The notes: generated from the letters alone by a model not told the origin. Shown: positions 17,784-26,162, counted from the stretch's first letter. The stretch: DNA of 64,000 nt from Hyphomicrobiales bacterium (GCA_900465675.1 UBJR01000028.1:1-64000), one strand, 5' to 3'. Numbers and translations: made by a program.

Positions 17784-18581
17784 TTACTGGCCCATCTTGT
17801 AGTCGAGGAACCACTTCTTGTTCAGCGCGTCGAGCGTGCCGTCGGCCTTGAGGCTGGCAATGGCGGCGTTCACAGGGGCAACGAGGTCGGAGCCCTTCGG
17901 GAAGATGAAGCCGAAGTCCTCGGTGCCGAGCGGGCCGCCGATGACCTTGAGCGTGCCGTTCGACGCGTCGACATAGCCCTTGGCGGCGACACCGTCGGTC
18001 AGCACCGTATCGACGTCACCGGTCTTCAGGGCCTGAACGGTGGCGCCGAAGGTTTCGAAGAGCTTGATGCGCGGGTTCTGCTCGTTGCCGTCGAGGATTT
18101 CGTAGACGGCGGTATAGAAGGGCGAGGTGCCCGGCTGGGCGCCGACCAGGCCATCCTTGAAGGCGCCGAAGGTCTTGCCGTCGGTGAAGCGGTTTTCATC
18201 GGCGCGAACAAGCATGAACTGCTGCGAGCGCATGTAGGGGTCGGAGAAATCGACCTTCGCCTTGCGGTCGTCCTTGATGGTGATGCCGGTCATGCCGATG
18301 TTGTACTGGTTGTCGGAGACCGCCTGGATCATCGCGTCCCAGCTGGTGTTCTGGTACTCGACCTTGAAATTCAGCCGCTTGGCGATCTCGTTCATCGCGT
18401 CATATTCCCAGCCGATCTGCTTGCCGGACTTCGGGTCGACGAACTGCAGCGGCGGATAGGCGTTTTCGGTGACGACCACGACCGACTTGCCGCCGAGATC
18501 AGGCAGGCTTTCGGCAACGGCGGCGAGCGGCGAAAGAGAAAGGGCCGCGAGGCCCGCGAGAATGGTGCGGCGGAAAAGCAT
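17784..18581 (-). CDS. Amino-acid ABC transporter periplasmic binding protein
   Basis: A 265-residue SBP family 3 protein. The signal peptide [20 protein letters not shown] is cleaved near AVAE. The mature part has the family markers [34 protein letters not shown] and [20 protein letters not shown], followed by SDPYM. The start at 18581 has GGGGA upstream; the frame stays open to 18623, but the extra residues precede the natural signal peptide. It is the first gene of the SBP-permease pair. The ligand is probably a polar amino acid, but it is not identifiable by eye. Confidence 0.9.
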   Translation of the reverse strand: MLFRRTILAGLAALSLSPLAAVAESLPDLGGKSVVVVTENAYPPLQFVDPKSGKQIGWEYDAMNEIAKRLNFKVEYQNTSWDAMIQAVSDNQYNIGMTGITIKDDRKAKVDFSDPYMRSQQFMLVRADENRFTDGKTFGAFKDGLVGAQPGTSPFYTAVYEILDGNEQNPRIKLFETFGATVQALKTGDVDTVLTDGVAAKGYVDASNGTLKVIGGPLGTEDFGFIFPKGSDLVAPVNAAIASLKADGTLDALNKKWFLDYKMGQ

Positions 18582-18677
18582 GCTGAAAATCCCCGGTAAA
18601 ATGTGGCTGGCGGAAACTGTCATAGAAGAGAAGGCGATGGCAAGAGCGGCCAGTGCGCGGCTGCGGCTCTAAAACAG

Positions 18678-18703
18678 AAAAGGCGGCCCGAAGACCGCCT
18701 TTT
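18678..18703 (-). terminator. Intrinsic terminator after rplS
   Basis: AAAAGGCGG and CCGCCTTTT arms with an 8-nt loop lie 27 bp beyond the rplS stop. A U-tract is present in the minus direction. Confidence 0.85.
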
Positions 18704-18729
18704 CATGCAAGAATTTTGCTGTGCAGAAC

Positions 18730-19266
18730 TTATTCTGCTGCAGGCTCAGCAGCGGCTGCTGCTTCTGCAGCTGCCTTTGCTTCAGCGGCTTCGGCTGCTG
18801 CCTTTTCGGCGGCGAGAGCCTGTGCTGCTGCAACCTTTTCAGCTTCCAGACGTGCCTTTTCTTCGGCAACAGCGGCGCGCTCGGCGTCGTTGAGCTTGCG
18901 GGCGCGAACGCCGGTGTCTTCAACGATACGGGCAGACTTACCGCGACGGTCGCGCAGGTAGTAGAGCTTGGCGCGACGGACCTTACCGCGGCGAACGATT
19001 TCGACGCTTTCGATCATCGGCGAATAAACCGGGAATACGCGCTCGACGCCTTCGCCGTAGGAGATCTTGCGGACCGTGAAGTTTTCCTGCAGGCCGCCGC
19101 CGGAGCGGGCGATGCAAACGCCTTCGTAGGCCTGGACGCGGGTACGCGTGCCTTCCGTGACCTTCACGTTGACGCGGACGGTGTCGCCCGGGGAGAATTC
19201 AGGCAGGGTGCGCTTGGCTTCGATCTTGGCGACCTGTTCGGCCTCAAGCTGCTGGATGATGTTCAT
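18730..19266 (-). CDS. rplS: 50S ribosomal protein L19
   Basis: A 178-residue L19 at the 30S-50S interface. The conserved part (residues 1-118) includes [73 protein letters not shown] and SARI. Beyond about residue 127 runs an Ala/Glu/Lys-rich, probably helical tail of some 50 residues; L19 in E. coli is about 115 residues, so the tail is an extension, of a kind often seen in rhizobial L19. A Shine-Dalgarno AGAGG lies upstream. In most bacteria rplS follows trmD directly; here a permease gene on the other strand separates them, so rplS must have its own promoter. Confidence 0.96.
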   Translation of the reverse strand: MNIIQQLEAEQVAKIEAKRTLPEFSPGDTVRVNVKVTEGTRTRVQAYEGVCIARSGGGLQENFTVRKISYGEGVERVFPVYSPMIESVEIVRRGKVRRAKLYYLRDRRGKSARIVEDTGVRARKLNDAERAAVAEEKARLEAEKVAAAQALAAEKAAAEAAEAKAAAEAAAAAEPAAE

Positions 19267-19611
19267 GACTCAACCTCTTTGTTGGTTCAACAGCCAGAGC
19301 GCTCTACGATCTATCTTTGGCGAAGCCTCGGATATATGCCGGTGAAGGCAGGAGCGAATTCGTCTGCTTTTCTTTACGTGGTTGATGGGATTTTCTCCCA
19401 TTCCGGGCGTGCGCATACCCTATCGCGCAGGCTTTGTCACCCCTCCCGCCCTGAAAAACCGCAATGATTATCGGTCACGTATGCCTGCCGCCGGATGCTG
19501 CACGCAATCAAGGCAGCAAGTTCCCTGATTAAATATTTGTCGAATGCCTAATTTAGGAGCAGATTCTGATTCGGGCCAAATCATGGCCCGTGGGAATTTG
19601 GAGGGGAATGA
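19267..19611. other. Divergent intergenic region between rplS and the NCS1 permease gene
   Basis: A stretch of 345 bp without a convincing gene. It must hold the promoter and leader of rplS (reverse strand) and the promoter of the NCS1 permease gene (forward strand). A perfect 7-bp dyad lies near the permease start (separate entry). No other clear element was seen. Confidence 0.5.
19572..19590. promoter_or_regulatory. Dyad just upstream of the NCS1 permease gene
   Basis: CGGGCCA (19572-19578) and TGGCCCG (19584-19590) form a perfect dyad with a 5-bp spacer. It lies 21 bp before the start codon and just ahead of the GGAGGGG ribosome site. It could be an operator or an mRNA hairpin affecting translation. 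Confidence 0.35.
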
Positions 19612-21066
19612 ATGTCGATAAGCAATCCATCGCCTTCGTTGTATAACGAGGACTTGGCGCCTGCAGAAGAGAGGAAATGGGGCGCCTTCAGTATCTTCAA
19701 CGTCTGGACTTCAGACGTCCATAGTCTTTGGGGTTATTACCTCGCCGCAAGTCTTTTCCTGCTGTGCGGCAGCTTCATCAATTTCGTGATTGCGATCGGC
19801 ATCGGCTCGCTGGTCATCTTTTGCCTGATGAGCCTGGTCGGCAATGCCGGCGTGAAGACGGGCGTACCCTTCCCGGTTCTCGCTCGTGCTTCTTTCGGCA
19901 CGTTCGGCGCCAACCTCCCGGCGCTGGTGCGCGCCGTCGTGGCCTGCTTCTGGTATGGCGCGCAGACTGCGGCGGCTTCGGGTGCGATCGTTGCGCTCCT
20001 TATCCGCAACGACAGCATTCTCGCCTTCCATCAGAACAGCCACATGCTCGGGCATTCGACGCTGGAGCTTATCTGCTATGTGATCATCTGGGCGCTGCAG
20101 CTGCTGATCATCCAGCGCGGCATGGAAACCGTCCGCAAGTTTCAGGATTGGGCCGGGCCTGCTGTCTGGATCATGATGCTGGTGCTTGCCGTCTATCTCG
20201 TCGTCAAGGCGGGGACCTTCTCCTTCGGCAGCGAGATCCCGCGCGATGTACTGCTTGAGAAGACCAAGGATGCCGGCGTTCCCGGCGAACCCGGCTCGTT
20301 CCCGGCGCTAGCGGCCGTTGCCGCGACATGGATCACCTATTTCGCAGCGCTCTATCTGAATTTCTGCGATTTCTCGCGCTACGCCAAGGACACCAAGACC
20401 CTGCGCAAGGGCAACCTCTGGGGCCTGCCGATCAATCTTCTCGCCTTCTGCCTGGTGGCGGGCGTGACGACGACGGCGGCTTTCACGGTCTATGGCGAGG
20501 TGCTGCTGCATCCGGAAGCGATCTCGGCGAAGTTCGACAGCTGGTTCCTGGCGCTGCTGGCGGCTTTGACCTTTGCGGTCGCGACGCTCGGCATCAACGT
20601 CGTCGCCAACTTCGTGTCGCCGGCCTTCGACTTCTCCAACGTCTTCCCGCGGCAGATCAGCTTCAAGCGGGGCGGCTATATCGCGGCTCTGATCGCACTA
20701 GTGCTTTATCCGTTCGCGCCTTGGGAGACGGGTGCGGCGCATTTCGTCAACTTCATCGGCTCGACGATGGGGCCGATCTTCGGGGTGATGATGGTGGACT
20801 ACTATCTGATCCGGAAGGGCGAGCTGAATGTCGCGGCACTCTACCGCGAAGACGGTGAGTTCCGCTTCCAGAACGGCTGGCATGCGAATGCCTTCATCGC
20901 ATTCATCGTCGGCGTGGTGTTCTCGTCGATCCTGCCGACCTTTACATCGATCCTGCCGGATTGGTGGGGTACCTATGGCTGGTTCTTCGGCGTCGGCATC
21001 GGCGGTCTGGTCTATTACGTGCTGAGGATGAGCACGCGCGGCTCTGCCGTCGGCGCCGCCACCTGA
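19612..21066 (+). CDS. NCS1-family nucleobase/hydantoin:cation symporter
   Basis: A 484-residue membrane protein with about twelve hydrophobic segments and the NCS1 (cytosine/purine/uracil/allantoin/Mhp1) hallmarks. These are RKWGAFSIFNVWTSDVHSLW at the first segment, GVKTGVPFPVLARASFGTFG, CDFSRYAKDTKTLRKGNLWG, and MMVDYYLIRKGELNV near the C-terminus. It imports a nucleobase or related ring compound with H+ or Na+; the substrate cannot be fixed by eye. GGAGGGG precedes the ATG. It lies on the opposite strand between trmD and rplS, splitting a normally contiguous cluster, and no catabolic gene accompanies it. Confidence 0.88.
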   Translation: MSISNPSPSLYNEDLAPAEERKWGAFSIFNVWTSDVHSLWGYYLAASLFLLCGSFINFVIAIGIGSLVIFCLMSLVGNAGVKTGVPFPVLARASFGTFGANLPALVRAVVACFWYGAQTAAASGAIVALLIRNDSILAFHQNSHMLGHSTLELICYVIIWALQLLIIQRGMETVRKFQDWAGPAVWIMMLVLAVYLVVKAGTFSFGSEIPRDVLLEKTKDAGVPGEPGSFPALAAVAATWITYFAALYLNFCDFSRYAKDTKTLRKGNLWGLPINLLAFCLVAGVTTTAAFTVYGEVLLHPEAISAKFDSWFLALLAALTFAVATLGINVVANFVSPAFDFSNVFPRQISFKRGGYIAALIALVLYPFAPWETGAAHFVNFIGSTMGPIFGVMMVDYYLIRKGELNVAALYREDGEFRFQNGWHANAFIAFIVGVVFSSILPTFTSILPDWWGTYGWFFGVGIGGLVYYVLRMSTRGSAVGAAT

Positions 21067-21072
21067 CAAACA

Positions 21073-21095
21073 AGGCGCCTGGTCTCCGGGCGCCT
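21073..21095. terminator. Hairpin between the convergent NCS1 permease gene and trmD
   Basis: AGGCGCC and GGCGCCT arms form a 7-bp stem at the trmD stop. The following T-content is weak, so termination strength is uncertain. Confidence 0.45.
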
Positions 21096-21774
21096 ATTCT
21101 TCCAAGAGGTCGGGCCGTCGCTTCCTGGTCAGGGCGACGGCCTGTTCATGCCGCCACTTCTCGATGGCGCCGTGATTGCCCGAGGTCAGGATCGCCGGAA
21201 TCTCGCGGCCTTCCCATTCCTGGGGACGGGTATAGTGCGGATGCTCCAGCAGACCGCCTTCGAAGCTTTCATGCAGGCCGGAGAGATCGTTGCCCATGAC
21301 GCCGGGCAGGATGCGGATGATGGCGTCAAGAAGCGTCAGCGCCGCCGGTTCGCCGCCTGAGAGCACATAGTCGCCGATCGAGACTTCCTCGAGCTGGCGC
21401 GCCTCGATCACCCGCTGGTCCACACCCTCGAAACGGCCGCAGACGATGATCACGCCTTCGCCAGCGGCGAGTTCGCGGACGCGCTGCTGCGTCAGGGGCT
21501 TGCCGCGCGGGCTCATCAGCAGGCGCGGGCGATTGTCGTTTTCGGAAACAGTATCGATGGCGCGGGCGAGCACATCCGGCTTCAGCACCATTCCGGCGCC
21601 GCCGCCAGCCGGTGTGTCATCGACAGTCCGGTGCTTGTCGGTGGAGAAATCGCGGATCTGGACGGCTTCCAGCGACCATTGCCCGCGCTCCACCGCCTTG
21701 CCTGACAGCGAGAAGCCGAGATGGCCGGGAAACATCTCCGGATAGAGGGTGAGCACGCTTGCCCGGAAGGCCAT
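21094..21774 (-). CDS. trmD: tRNA (guanine37-N1)-methyltransferase
   Basis: A 226-residue SPOUT methyltransferase that makes m1G37 in tRNAs reading CUN, CCN and CGG and so prevents frameshifting. Signatures are [35 protein letters not shown], the trefoil knot with [15 protein letters not shown] and [20 protein letters not shown], and [17 protein letters not shown]. It starts 3 bp after the rimM stop, so the two are translationally linked. It belongs to the rpsP-rimM-trmD order, but rplS is displaced by a permease gene. Confidence 0.97.
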   Translation of the reverse strand: MAFRASVLTLYPEMFPGHLGFSLSGKAVERGQWSLEAVQIRDFSTDKHRTVDDTPAGGGAGMVLKPDVLARAIDTVSENDNRPRLLMSPRGKPLTQQRVRELAAGEGVIIVCGRFEGVDQRVIEARQLEEVSIGDYVLSGGEPAALTLLDAIIRILPGVMGNDLSGLHESFEGGLLEHPHYTRPQEWEGREIPAILTSGNHGAIEKWRHEQAVALTRKRRPDLLEE

Positions 21775-21777
21775 GGC

Positions 21778-22347
21778 TTACTTCTTTTTCTTCGGCTTGC
21801 CGGTGGCGAGCTTGGAGATATCTTCCGGATCATCGATCAGGCCGGCTGCCATCGGATCGATACGGATCGTGCCGCCTTCAAGGTCGATCTCGAGCACCGA
21901 TGCTTCCGAGAAGGGGATCAGCACCGGGCGTTTGCCCGGGCCTTTGAGTTCCAGCAGATCGCCCGCTCCGAAGTCGAAAACGCCCGTGATCGTTCCGTAG
22001 CTGACGCCCTTGTCGTCGAGCGCTTCGAGGCCTTCTAGATCGGCATAGTAGAACTCGTCCTCCTCCAGCTCGTCGTCGGGAAGATTGTCGCGTTCCATAT
22101 AGAGTTCGAGGCCGTTCAGCGCCTCGGCGGCGTTGCGGTCGTTGATGCCGCGGAAGCGGACGACGACCATGTTCTTCATCTCGCGCAGCTCGAGAATCTC
22201 GAAGACGCGGCCATCGAGGCTGTGCAGGTGGCCGTAATCGCCGAGTGCCGTCGGGTCGGCCGTATAAGGCTTGACACGAACTTCCCCGCGGATGCCCTGC
22301 GCGCCGCCTATGGTGCCCATCAGCACGGGGTTCTCAAGCTTTGTCAT
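21778..22347 (-). CDS. rimM: 16S rRNA processing/ribosome maturation factor RimM
   Basis: A 189-residue factor for 30S head assembly that binds S19. The N-terminal RimM domain has PVLMGTIGGAQGIRGEVRV and KPYTADPTALGDYG. The PRC-barrel domain has DEFYYADLEGLEALD and the end IDLEGGTIRIDPMAAGLID. The protein ends in an unusual basic tail, KPKKKK. The ATG at 22347 has AAGGAC upstream; the frame extends to 22461, but that part lies over the terminator hairpin after rpsP. trmD follows after 3 bp. Confidence 0.95.
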   Translation of the reverse strand: MTKLENPVLMGTIGGAQGIRGEVRVKPYTADPTALGDYGHLHSLDGRVFEILELREMKNMVVVRFRGINDRNAAEALNGLELYMERDNLPDDELEEDEFYYADLEGLEALDDKGVSYGTITGVFDFGAGDLLELKGPGKRPVLIPFSEASVLEIDLEGGTIRIDPMAAGLIDDPEDISKLATGKPKKKK

Positions 22348-22411
22348 AGTGTCCTTCATCCGAAGTCTGCATCGATCCGAGTTCGAGCCTCTCATAAACG
22401 AAGTGCGCCGG

Positions 22412-22452
22412 AATGAAAACGAAAACGGGCGGCATGTCGCCATGCCGCCCGT
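22412..22452 (-). terminator. Strong hairpin terminator between rpsP and rimM
   Basis: ACGGGCGGCATG (22425-22436) and CATGCCGCCCGT (22441-22452) give a perfect 12-bp stem with a 4-nt loop. In the minus direction it is followed by TTTTCGTTTTC. It lies 22 bp after the rpsP stop and would partly separate rpsP expression from rimM-trmD. Confidence 0.85.
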
Positions 22453-22473
22453 TCGAAGCAAAATCCGTGCGGA

Positions 22474-22842
22474 TTATTCTGCGGAAGCTGCAGCTTCGGC
22501 GGCGTCAGCAATCTTCTGAGCCTTCTCAGCAGCGCGCTCCTGAGCCTTCTTGCCCGGCTTTGCCTTTTCCGGGTTGTTCTTGGTGTCGCGCTTGGCGAGA
22601 CCAGCTTCGTTGAGGAAGCGCAGAACGCGGTCGGTCGGCTGTGCGCCCTGATCGAGCCAATGCTTGATACGGTCGTTATCGAGCTTGATGCGCGCGTCGT
22701 TGTCCTTGGCGAGCATCGGGTTCCAGGAACCGAGGTTCTCCAGGAAGCGGCCGTCGCGCGGCGAACGGGCGTCAGCGAGAACGATGTGGTAGTACGGGCG
22801 CTTCTTGGAACCACCGCGTGCGAGACGAATTTTCAGTGCCAT
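22474..22842 (-). CDS. rpsP: 30S ribosomal protein S16
   Basis: A 122-residue S16, a primary 16S rRNA binder. The conserved core is [20 protein letters not shown], then [20 protein letters not shown] and [19 protein letters not shown]. From about residue 88 an Ala/Lys/Glu-rich tail extends the protein by some 35 residues over the E. coli form (82 residues). The Shine-Dalgarno AAGGAG lies before the ATG. It follows the chorismate mutase gene by 48 bp and is followed by a strong hairpin terminator before rimM. Confidence 0.96.
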   Translation of the reverse strand: MALKIRLARGGSKKRPYYHIVLADARSPRDGRFLENLGSWNPMLAKDNDARIKLDNDRIKHWLDQGAQPTDRVLRFLNEAGLAKRDTKNNPEKAKPGKKAQERAAEKAQKIADAAEAAASAE

Positions 22843-22890
22843 GTCATTTACTCCTTAGGCTTTTCTTGACCGCTTCGTAGGGCGGCAGGT

Positions 22891-23199
22891 TCATTTTGCT
22901 GCGGCGTGGTCCGCAGCGATCTGCTCATGATGCCGGATGACTTCCTTGATGATGAAGTTCAGGAACTTCTCGGCGAAATCCGGATCCAGATTGGCATCCT
23001 TGGCCAGGCGGCGAAGGCGTTCGATCTGGTATTCTTCGCGCGCCGGATCGGCCGGCGGCAGCTGGTACTTGGCCTTGAGAACGCCAACCTCTTTGGTGCA
23101 GCGGAAGCGTTCGGCCAGAATGTGGACGAGTGCCGCGTCGATATTGTCGATCGACTGGCGGTAGCTCGAAAGCTGGGCTTTGATTTCAGGATCAATCAT
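22891..23199 (-). CDS. Chorismate mutase (AroQ class, monofunctional)
   Basis: A 102-residue all-helical enzyme converting chorismate to prephenate for Phe and Tyr synthesis. The AroQ pattern is present: LSSYRQSIDNIDAALVHILA with the conserved Arg, ERFRCTKEVGVLKAKYQLPP with Lys, PAREEYQIERLRRLAKDAN, and the C-terminal helix FAEKFLNFIIKEVIRHHEQI. The length equals that of the stand-alone domain. It sits between ffh and rpsP on the same strand (16 bp after ffh, 48 bp before rpsP), which ties aromatic synthesis to a translation/secretion operon. Confidence 0.93.
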   Translation of the reverse strand: MIDPEIKAQLSSYRQSIDNIDAALVHILAERFRCTKEVGVLKAKYQLPPADPAREEYQIERLRRLAKDANLDPDFAEKFLNFIIKEVIRHHEQIAADHAAAK

Positions 23200-23215
23200 C
23201 GTTCAGGCGACCCTT

Positions 23216-24787
23216 TCACTTCTTCTTGGGCAAACCGGGAAGCCCCGGGAAACCGCCACCGAGACCCGGCAGCTTGGCGCCGCCCAGGCCCGGAAGTCCG
23301 CCGAGGCCCGGCATGCCGCCGCCCGGCTTTCCAAGACCCGCCGCCTCAGCCTGCTTCTGGAGCGCTTCCAGCTGCTTCGGGTCGATGTTCGAAAGGTCGG
23401 GCATGCCGCCCATTCCGCCACCCATGCCGCCAAGACCCATCTTGCCGGCGAGGCCGCCCATCATCTGCTTCATCAGGCCGCCTTTGCCCTTGCCGCCCAT
23501 CATCTTCATCATGTCCGCCATCTGGCGGTGCATCTTCAGAAGCTTGTTGATGTCGGAGGCATCGGTGCCGGAGCCGGCGGCAATGCGCTTCTTGCGCGAA
23601 TGCTTCAGCATATCGGGATTGGTGCGCTCGGCCTTGGTCATCGACGAGATGATGGCGAGCTGGCGGCCGAACAGGCTGTCGTTCAGACCGGCCGAAGCCA
23701 TCTTGTCCTTCATGCCCGACATGCCGGGCATCATCGACATGATGCCGCCCATACCGCCCATCTTCTGCATCTGGCGCAGCTGGTCGGCGAGGTCGTTCAG
23801 GTCGAACTTGCCCTTGGCCATCTTGGCAGCCATGGCGGCTGCCTTTTCGGCGTCGATGTTTTCGGCGGCGCGCTCGACCAGCGAGATGATGTCGCCCATG
23901 CCGAGGATGCGGTCGGCGATACGGCGCGGATGGAATTCCTCCAGCTCGCCCATGCGCTCGCCGACACCGATGAGCTTGATCGGCTTGCCGGTGACAGCGC
24001 GCATCGAAAGGGCTGCGCCGCCACGGCCATCGCCGTCCATGCGGGTCAGGACGAGGCCGGTAATGCCGACGCGCTCGTCGAAATTGCGGGCGAGGTTGAC
24101 GGCATCCTGACCGGTCAGCGAATCCGCGACCAGCAGGATTTCATGCGGGTTCGACTTCTTCTTGATGTCGGCCATTTCGACCATCAAGGGCTCGTCGATA
24201 TGCGTGCGGCCGGCGGTGTCGAGAATGACGACGTCGTGGCCGCCAAGCTTCGCGGCCTGAACGGCACGGGCTGCAATATCGGTCGGTGACTGGCCAGCGA
24301 TCACAGGCAGCGTATCGACGCCGGTCTGGACGCCGAGCTGGCGCAGCTGTTCCTGGGCGGCGGGACGGCGCGTATCAAGCGACGCCATCAGCACCTTTTT
24401 CTTGTCGCGGTCGGTGAGCCGCTTGGCAATCTTGGCCGAGGTGGTGGTCTTGCCCGAGCCCTGCAGACCAACCATCATGATGACGACGGGGGCAACGGCA
24501 TGAAGATCGACGCCAACGCCTTCGCCGCCAAGCATCTCGATCAGCTCGTCATGGACGATCTTGACGACCATCTGGCCGGGCTTGATCGACTTCAGGATTT
24601 CGGCGCCGACAGCCTTTTCGCGAACACGGTCGGTGAAGCCACGGACGACTTCGAGCGAAACGTCGGCTTCCAGAAGGGCACGGCGAACCTCGCGCAGCGC
24701 AGCGGAAACATCGGTTTCCGAAAGCGCGCCACGGCCTGTCAGTCCATTGAGAATGGATCCAAGACGGTCCTGGAGGTTTTCAAACAT
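23216..24787 (-). CDS. ffh: Signal recognition particle protein Ffh (SRP54)
   Basis: A 523-residue SRP GTPase that binds 4.5S RNA and signal sequences and docks on FtsY, which lies 4 kb away in this window. The N domain has MFENLQDRLGSILNGLTGRG. The G domain has MMVGLQGSGKTTTSAKIAKR (G1), LDTRRPAAQEQLRQLG, VVILDTAGRTHIDEPL (G3) and LVLTRMDGDGRGGAALS (TKMD box, here TRMD). The Met-rich M domain has GMGDIISLVERAAENID, then the RNA-binding part with GSGTDASDINKLLKMHRQM. The C-terminal 70 residues are a Gly/Leu/Pro/Met-rich repeat ending PKKK. The ATG at 24787 follows GGAAGAG. It heads the ffh-chorismate mutase-rpsP run and has a structured leader. Confidence 0.97.
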   Translation of the reverse strand: MFENLQDRLGSILNGLTGRGALSETDVSAALREVRRALLEADVSLEVVRGFTDRVREKAVGAEILKSIKPGQMVVKIVHDELIEMLGGEGVGVDLHAVAPVVIMMVGLQGSGKTTTSAKIAKRLTDRDKKKVLMASLDTRRPAAQEQLRQLGVQTGVDTLPVIAGQSPTDIAARAVQAAKLGGHDVVILDTAGRTHIDEPLMVEMADIKKKSNPHEILLVADSLTGQDAVNLARNFDERVGITGLVLTRMDGDGRGGAALSMRAVTGKPIKLIGVGERMGELEEFHPRRIADRILGMGDIISLVERAAENIDAEKAAAMAAKMAKGKFDLNDLADQLRQMQKMGGMGGIMSMMPGMSGMKDKMASAGLNDSLFGRQLAIISSMTKAERTNPDMLKHSRKKRIAAGSGTDASDINKLLKMHRQMADMMKMMGGKGKGGLMKQMMGGLAGKMGLGGMGGGMGGMPDLSNIDPKQLEALQKQAEAAGLGKPGGGMPGLGGLPGLGGAKLPGLGGGFPGLPGLPKKK

Positions 24788-24857
24788 AGGCTCTTCCTTG
24801 TGTTTCCGGATATGCCGGAAACCTCGTGCTTTTCCTTGACGAAAACAAGACGCAAAG

Positions 24858-24894
24858 CCAAAAAGCACCCGAGGGCGCATCGCGCTGTCGGGTG
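24858..24894 (-). terminator. Terminator-like hairpin in the ffh leader
   Basis: On the minus strand CACCCGA, a 2-nt mismatch, GCGC, the loop GAT, GCGC, a 2-nt mismatch and TCGGGTG form a long hairpin followed by CTTTTTGGCTTT. No gene on this strand ends upstream of it, and it lies 71 bp before the ffh ATG. It would therefore act as an attenuator in the ffh transcript, if it is transcribed. Confidence 0.5.
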
Positions 24895-24901
24895 TGGACC
24901 T

Positions 24902-24918
24902 CCGGGATCAAGTCCCGG
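24902..24918 (-). other. Second hairpin in the ffh leader
   Basis: CCGGGA and TCCCGG arms with a 5-nt loop lie 7 bp upstream, on the minus strand, of the terminator-like hairpin. It could be part of an antiterminator/terminator switch. Confidence 0.35.
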
Positions 24919-24961
24919 TCGGCGGCTCGGAGTCATGTCGCTCGTCGCAGAATTGAGGCGC

Positions 24962-24990
24962 GGTAAACAGGAAAGCGGCCGGAAAGTCAA
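24962..24990 (-). promoter_or_regulatory. Candidate housekeeping promoter of ffh
   Basis: On the minus strand, TTGACT (24990-24985) is followed after 17 bp by TTTACC. The -35 box is good and the -10 box is poor. It would place the start about 165 nt before ffh, with both leader hairpins transcribed. Confidence 0.3.
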
Positions 24991-25081
24991 GCCAGAGCAG
25001 GCAAATTCGCGCTTCGGGTCCTTCTCAAACTGCCTGTGCCTTCCCAAATGCATCCTCCCGAACACGAGAGTCCATCCGTTC

Positions 25082-26089
25082 ATGCCCGATGCCAAGATGC
25101 GCAATTCCTATTACCAGGGGCCGGTCTCGGACCATTTCGACGGCGTCCATTTCTTCAACCCTGGTGGGGTCGAGCCGCTCGGTTTTCGCGAGTTGATGCG
25201 CTGGCAGTTCGGCGGCGGGCGTTTTCGCTGGCCGAAGGCGGTGCAAAGCCCGTTTCCGCCCGCCAAGCCCGCAGCACGCTTCAGCGGCGAGGATTTGCGG
25301 GTGACCATGGTTGGCCATGCGACGATGCTGATCCAGGTTGCCGGGCTGAATATATTGACCGATCCTGTCTGGTCGGATCGCGCCAGCCCCTTCTCCTTTG
25401 CCGGCCCGCGACGGGTCTCACCGCCGGGCATCCGCTTCGAGGATCTGCCGCCGATCGATATCGTGCTCGTCTCGCACAATCACTATGATCATCTCGATGT
25501 CAGGACGTTGAAGAGGCTCTTCGAGGTGCACGGCCCGCATTTCGTGACGCCGCTCGGAAACGATACGATCATTCGCCGTGCCATTCCCGAGGCGAAGATT
25601 TCCGATATGGATTGGGGCGACCGGCTTTCTTATCGGGATGGCGTTACCATCGATGCCGAGCCCTGCCATCACTGGTCGGCGCGCGGCACGCGCGACCGGC
25701 GCATGGCGCTCTGGGCAGCCTTCGTCATCTCGACGCCGGCAGGGAAGATCTACCATGTCGGCGATACCGGCTTTCACGATGGCATCAACTACCGCGCCGT
25801 CCGCGAGAAACATGGTGGCTTCCGGCTCGCCATCCTGCCGTTCGGCGCTTACGAGCCGCGCTGGTTCATGAAGGGGCAGCATCAAAACCCGGAAGAGGCG
25901 GTGGAGGGCATGGAGCTCGCCAATGCCGCCTATGTGGCAGGGCACCACTTCGCGACCTTTCAGCTGACGAACGATGCAATCGATGCGCCAGTCAAGGCGT
26001 TGGAGACTGCGCTTGCGGCGCGCGACATCGCGCCTTGCCGTTTCCGGCCGCTGAGGGCAGGGGAAGTGTTCGACGTTCCCAAGGCTTGA
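25082..26089 (+). CDS. Metallo-beta-lactamase-fold hydrolase (UlaG/NAPE-PLD-like)
   Basis: A 335-residue MBL-fold hydrolase, probably cytoplasmic. Family motifs are VTMVGHATMLIQVAGLNILT, then DPVWSDRASPFSFAGPRR, the metal-binding VSHNHYDHLD (HxHxDH variant with Asn-His-Tyr-Asp-His), EPCHHWSARG and YHVGDTGFHDG. These match the UlaG/NAPE-PLD-like branch, in which bacterial members act on phosphoesters or lactones; the substrate is unknown. The ATG at 25082 is the likely start; the frame continues upstream, but that part overlaps the ffh leader. It is divergent from ffh and followed by dapF after 73 bp. Confidence 0.88.
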   Translation: MPDAKMRNSYYQGPVSDHFDGVHFFNPGGVEPLGFRELMRWQFGGGRFRWPKAVQSPFPPAKPAARFSGEDLRVTMVGHATMLIQVAGLNILTDPVWSDRASPFSFAGPRRVSPPGIRFEDLPPIDIVLVSHNHYDHLDVRTLKRLFEVHGPHFVTPLGNDTIIRRAIPEAKISDMDWGDRLSYRDGVTIDAEPCHHWSARGTRDRRMALWAAFVISTPAGKIYHVGDTGFHDGINYRAVREKHGGFRLAILPFGAYEPRWFMKGQHQNPEEAVEGMELANAAYVAGHHFATFQLTNDAIDAPVKALETALAARDIAPCRFRPLRAGEVFDVPKA

Positions 26090-26162
26090 GCTATCGGCGG
26101 CCTACTGGTAATTCCCGCGCATTTCCGCCATATACAGGCCGAAAGCAATGGAAGCAGCAGCA

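Noticed and set aside
24500-25081. N-terminal extension of the MBL hydrolase into the ffh leader
   Set aside because: The frame is open but overlaps ffh antisense, and the residues do not resemble the hydrolase family.
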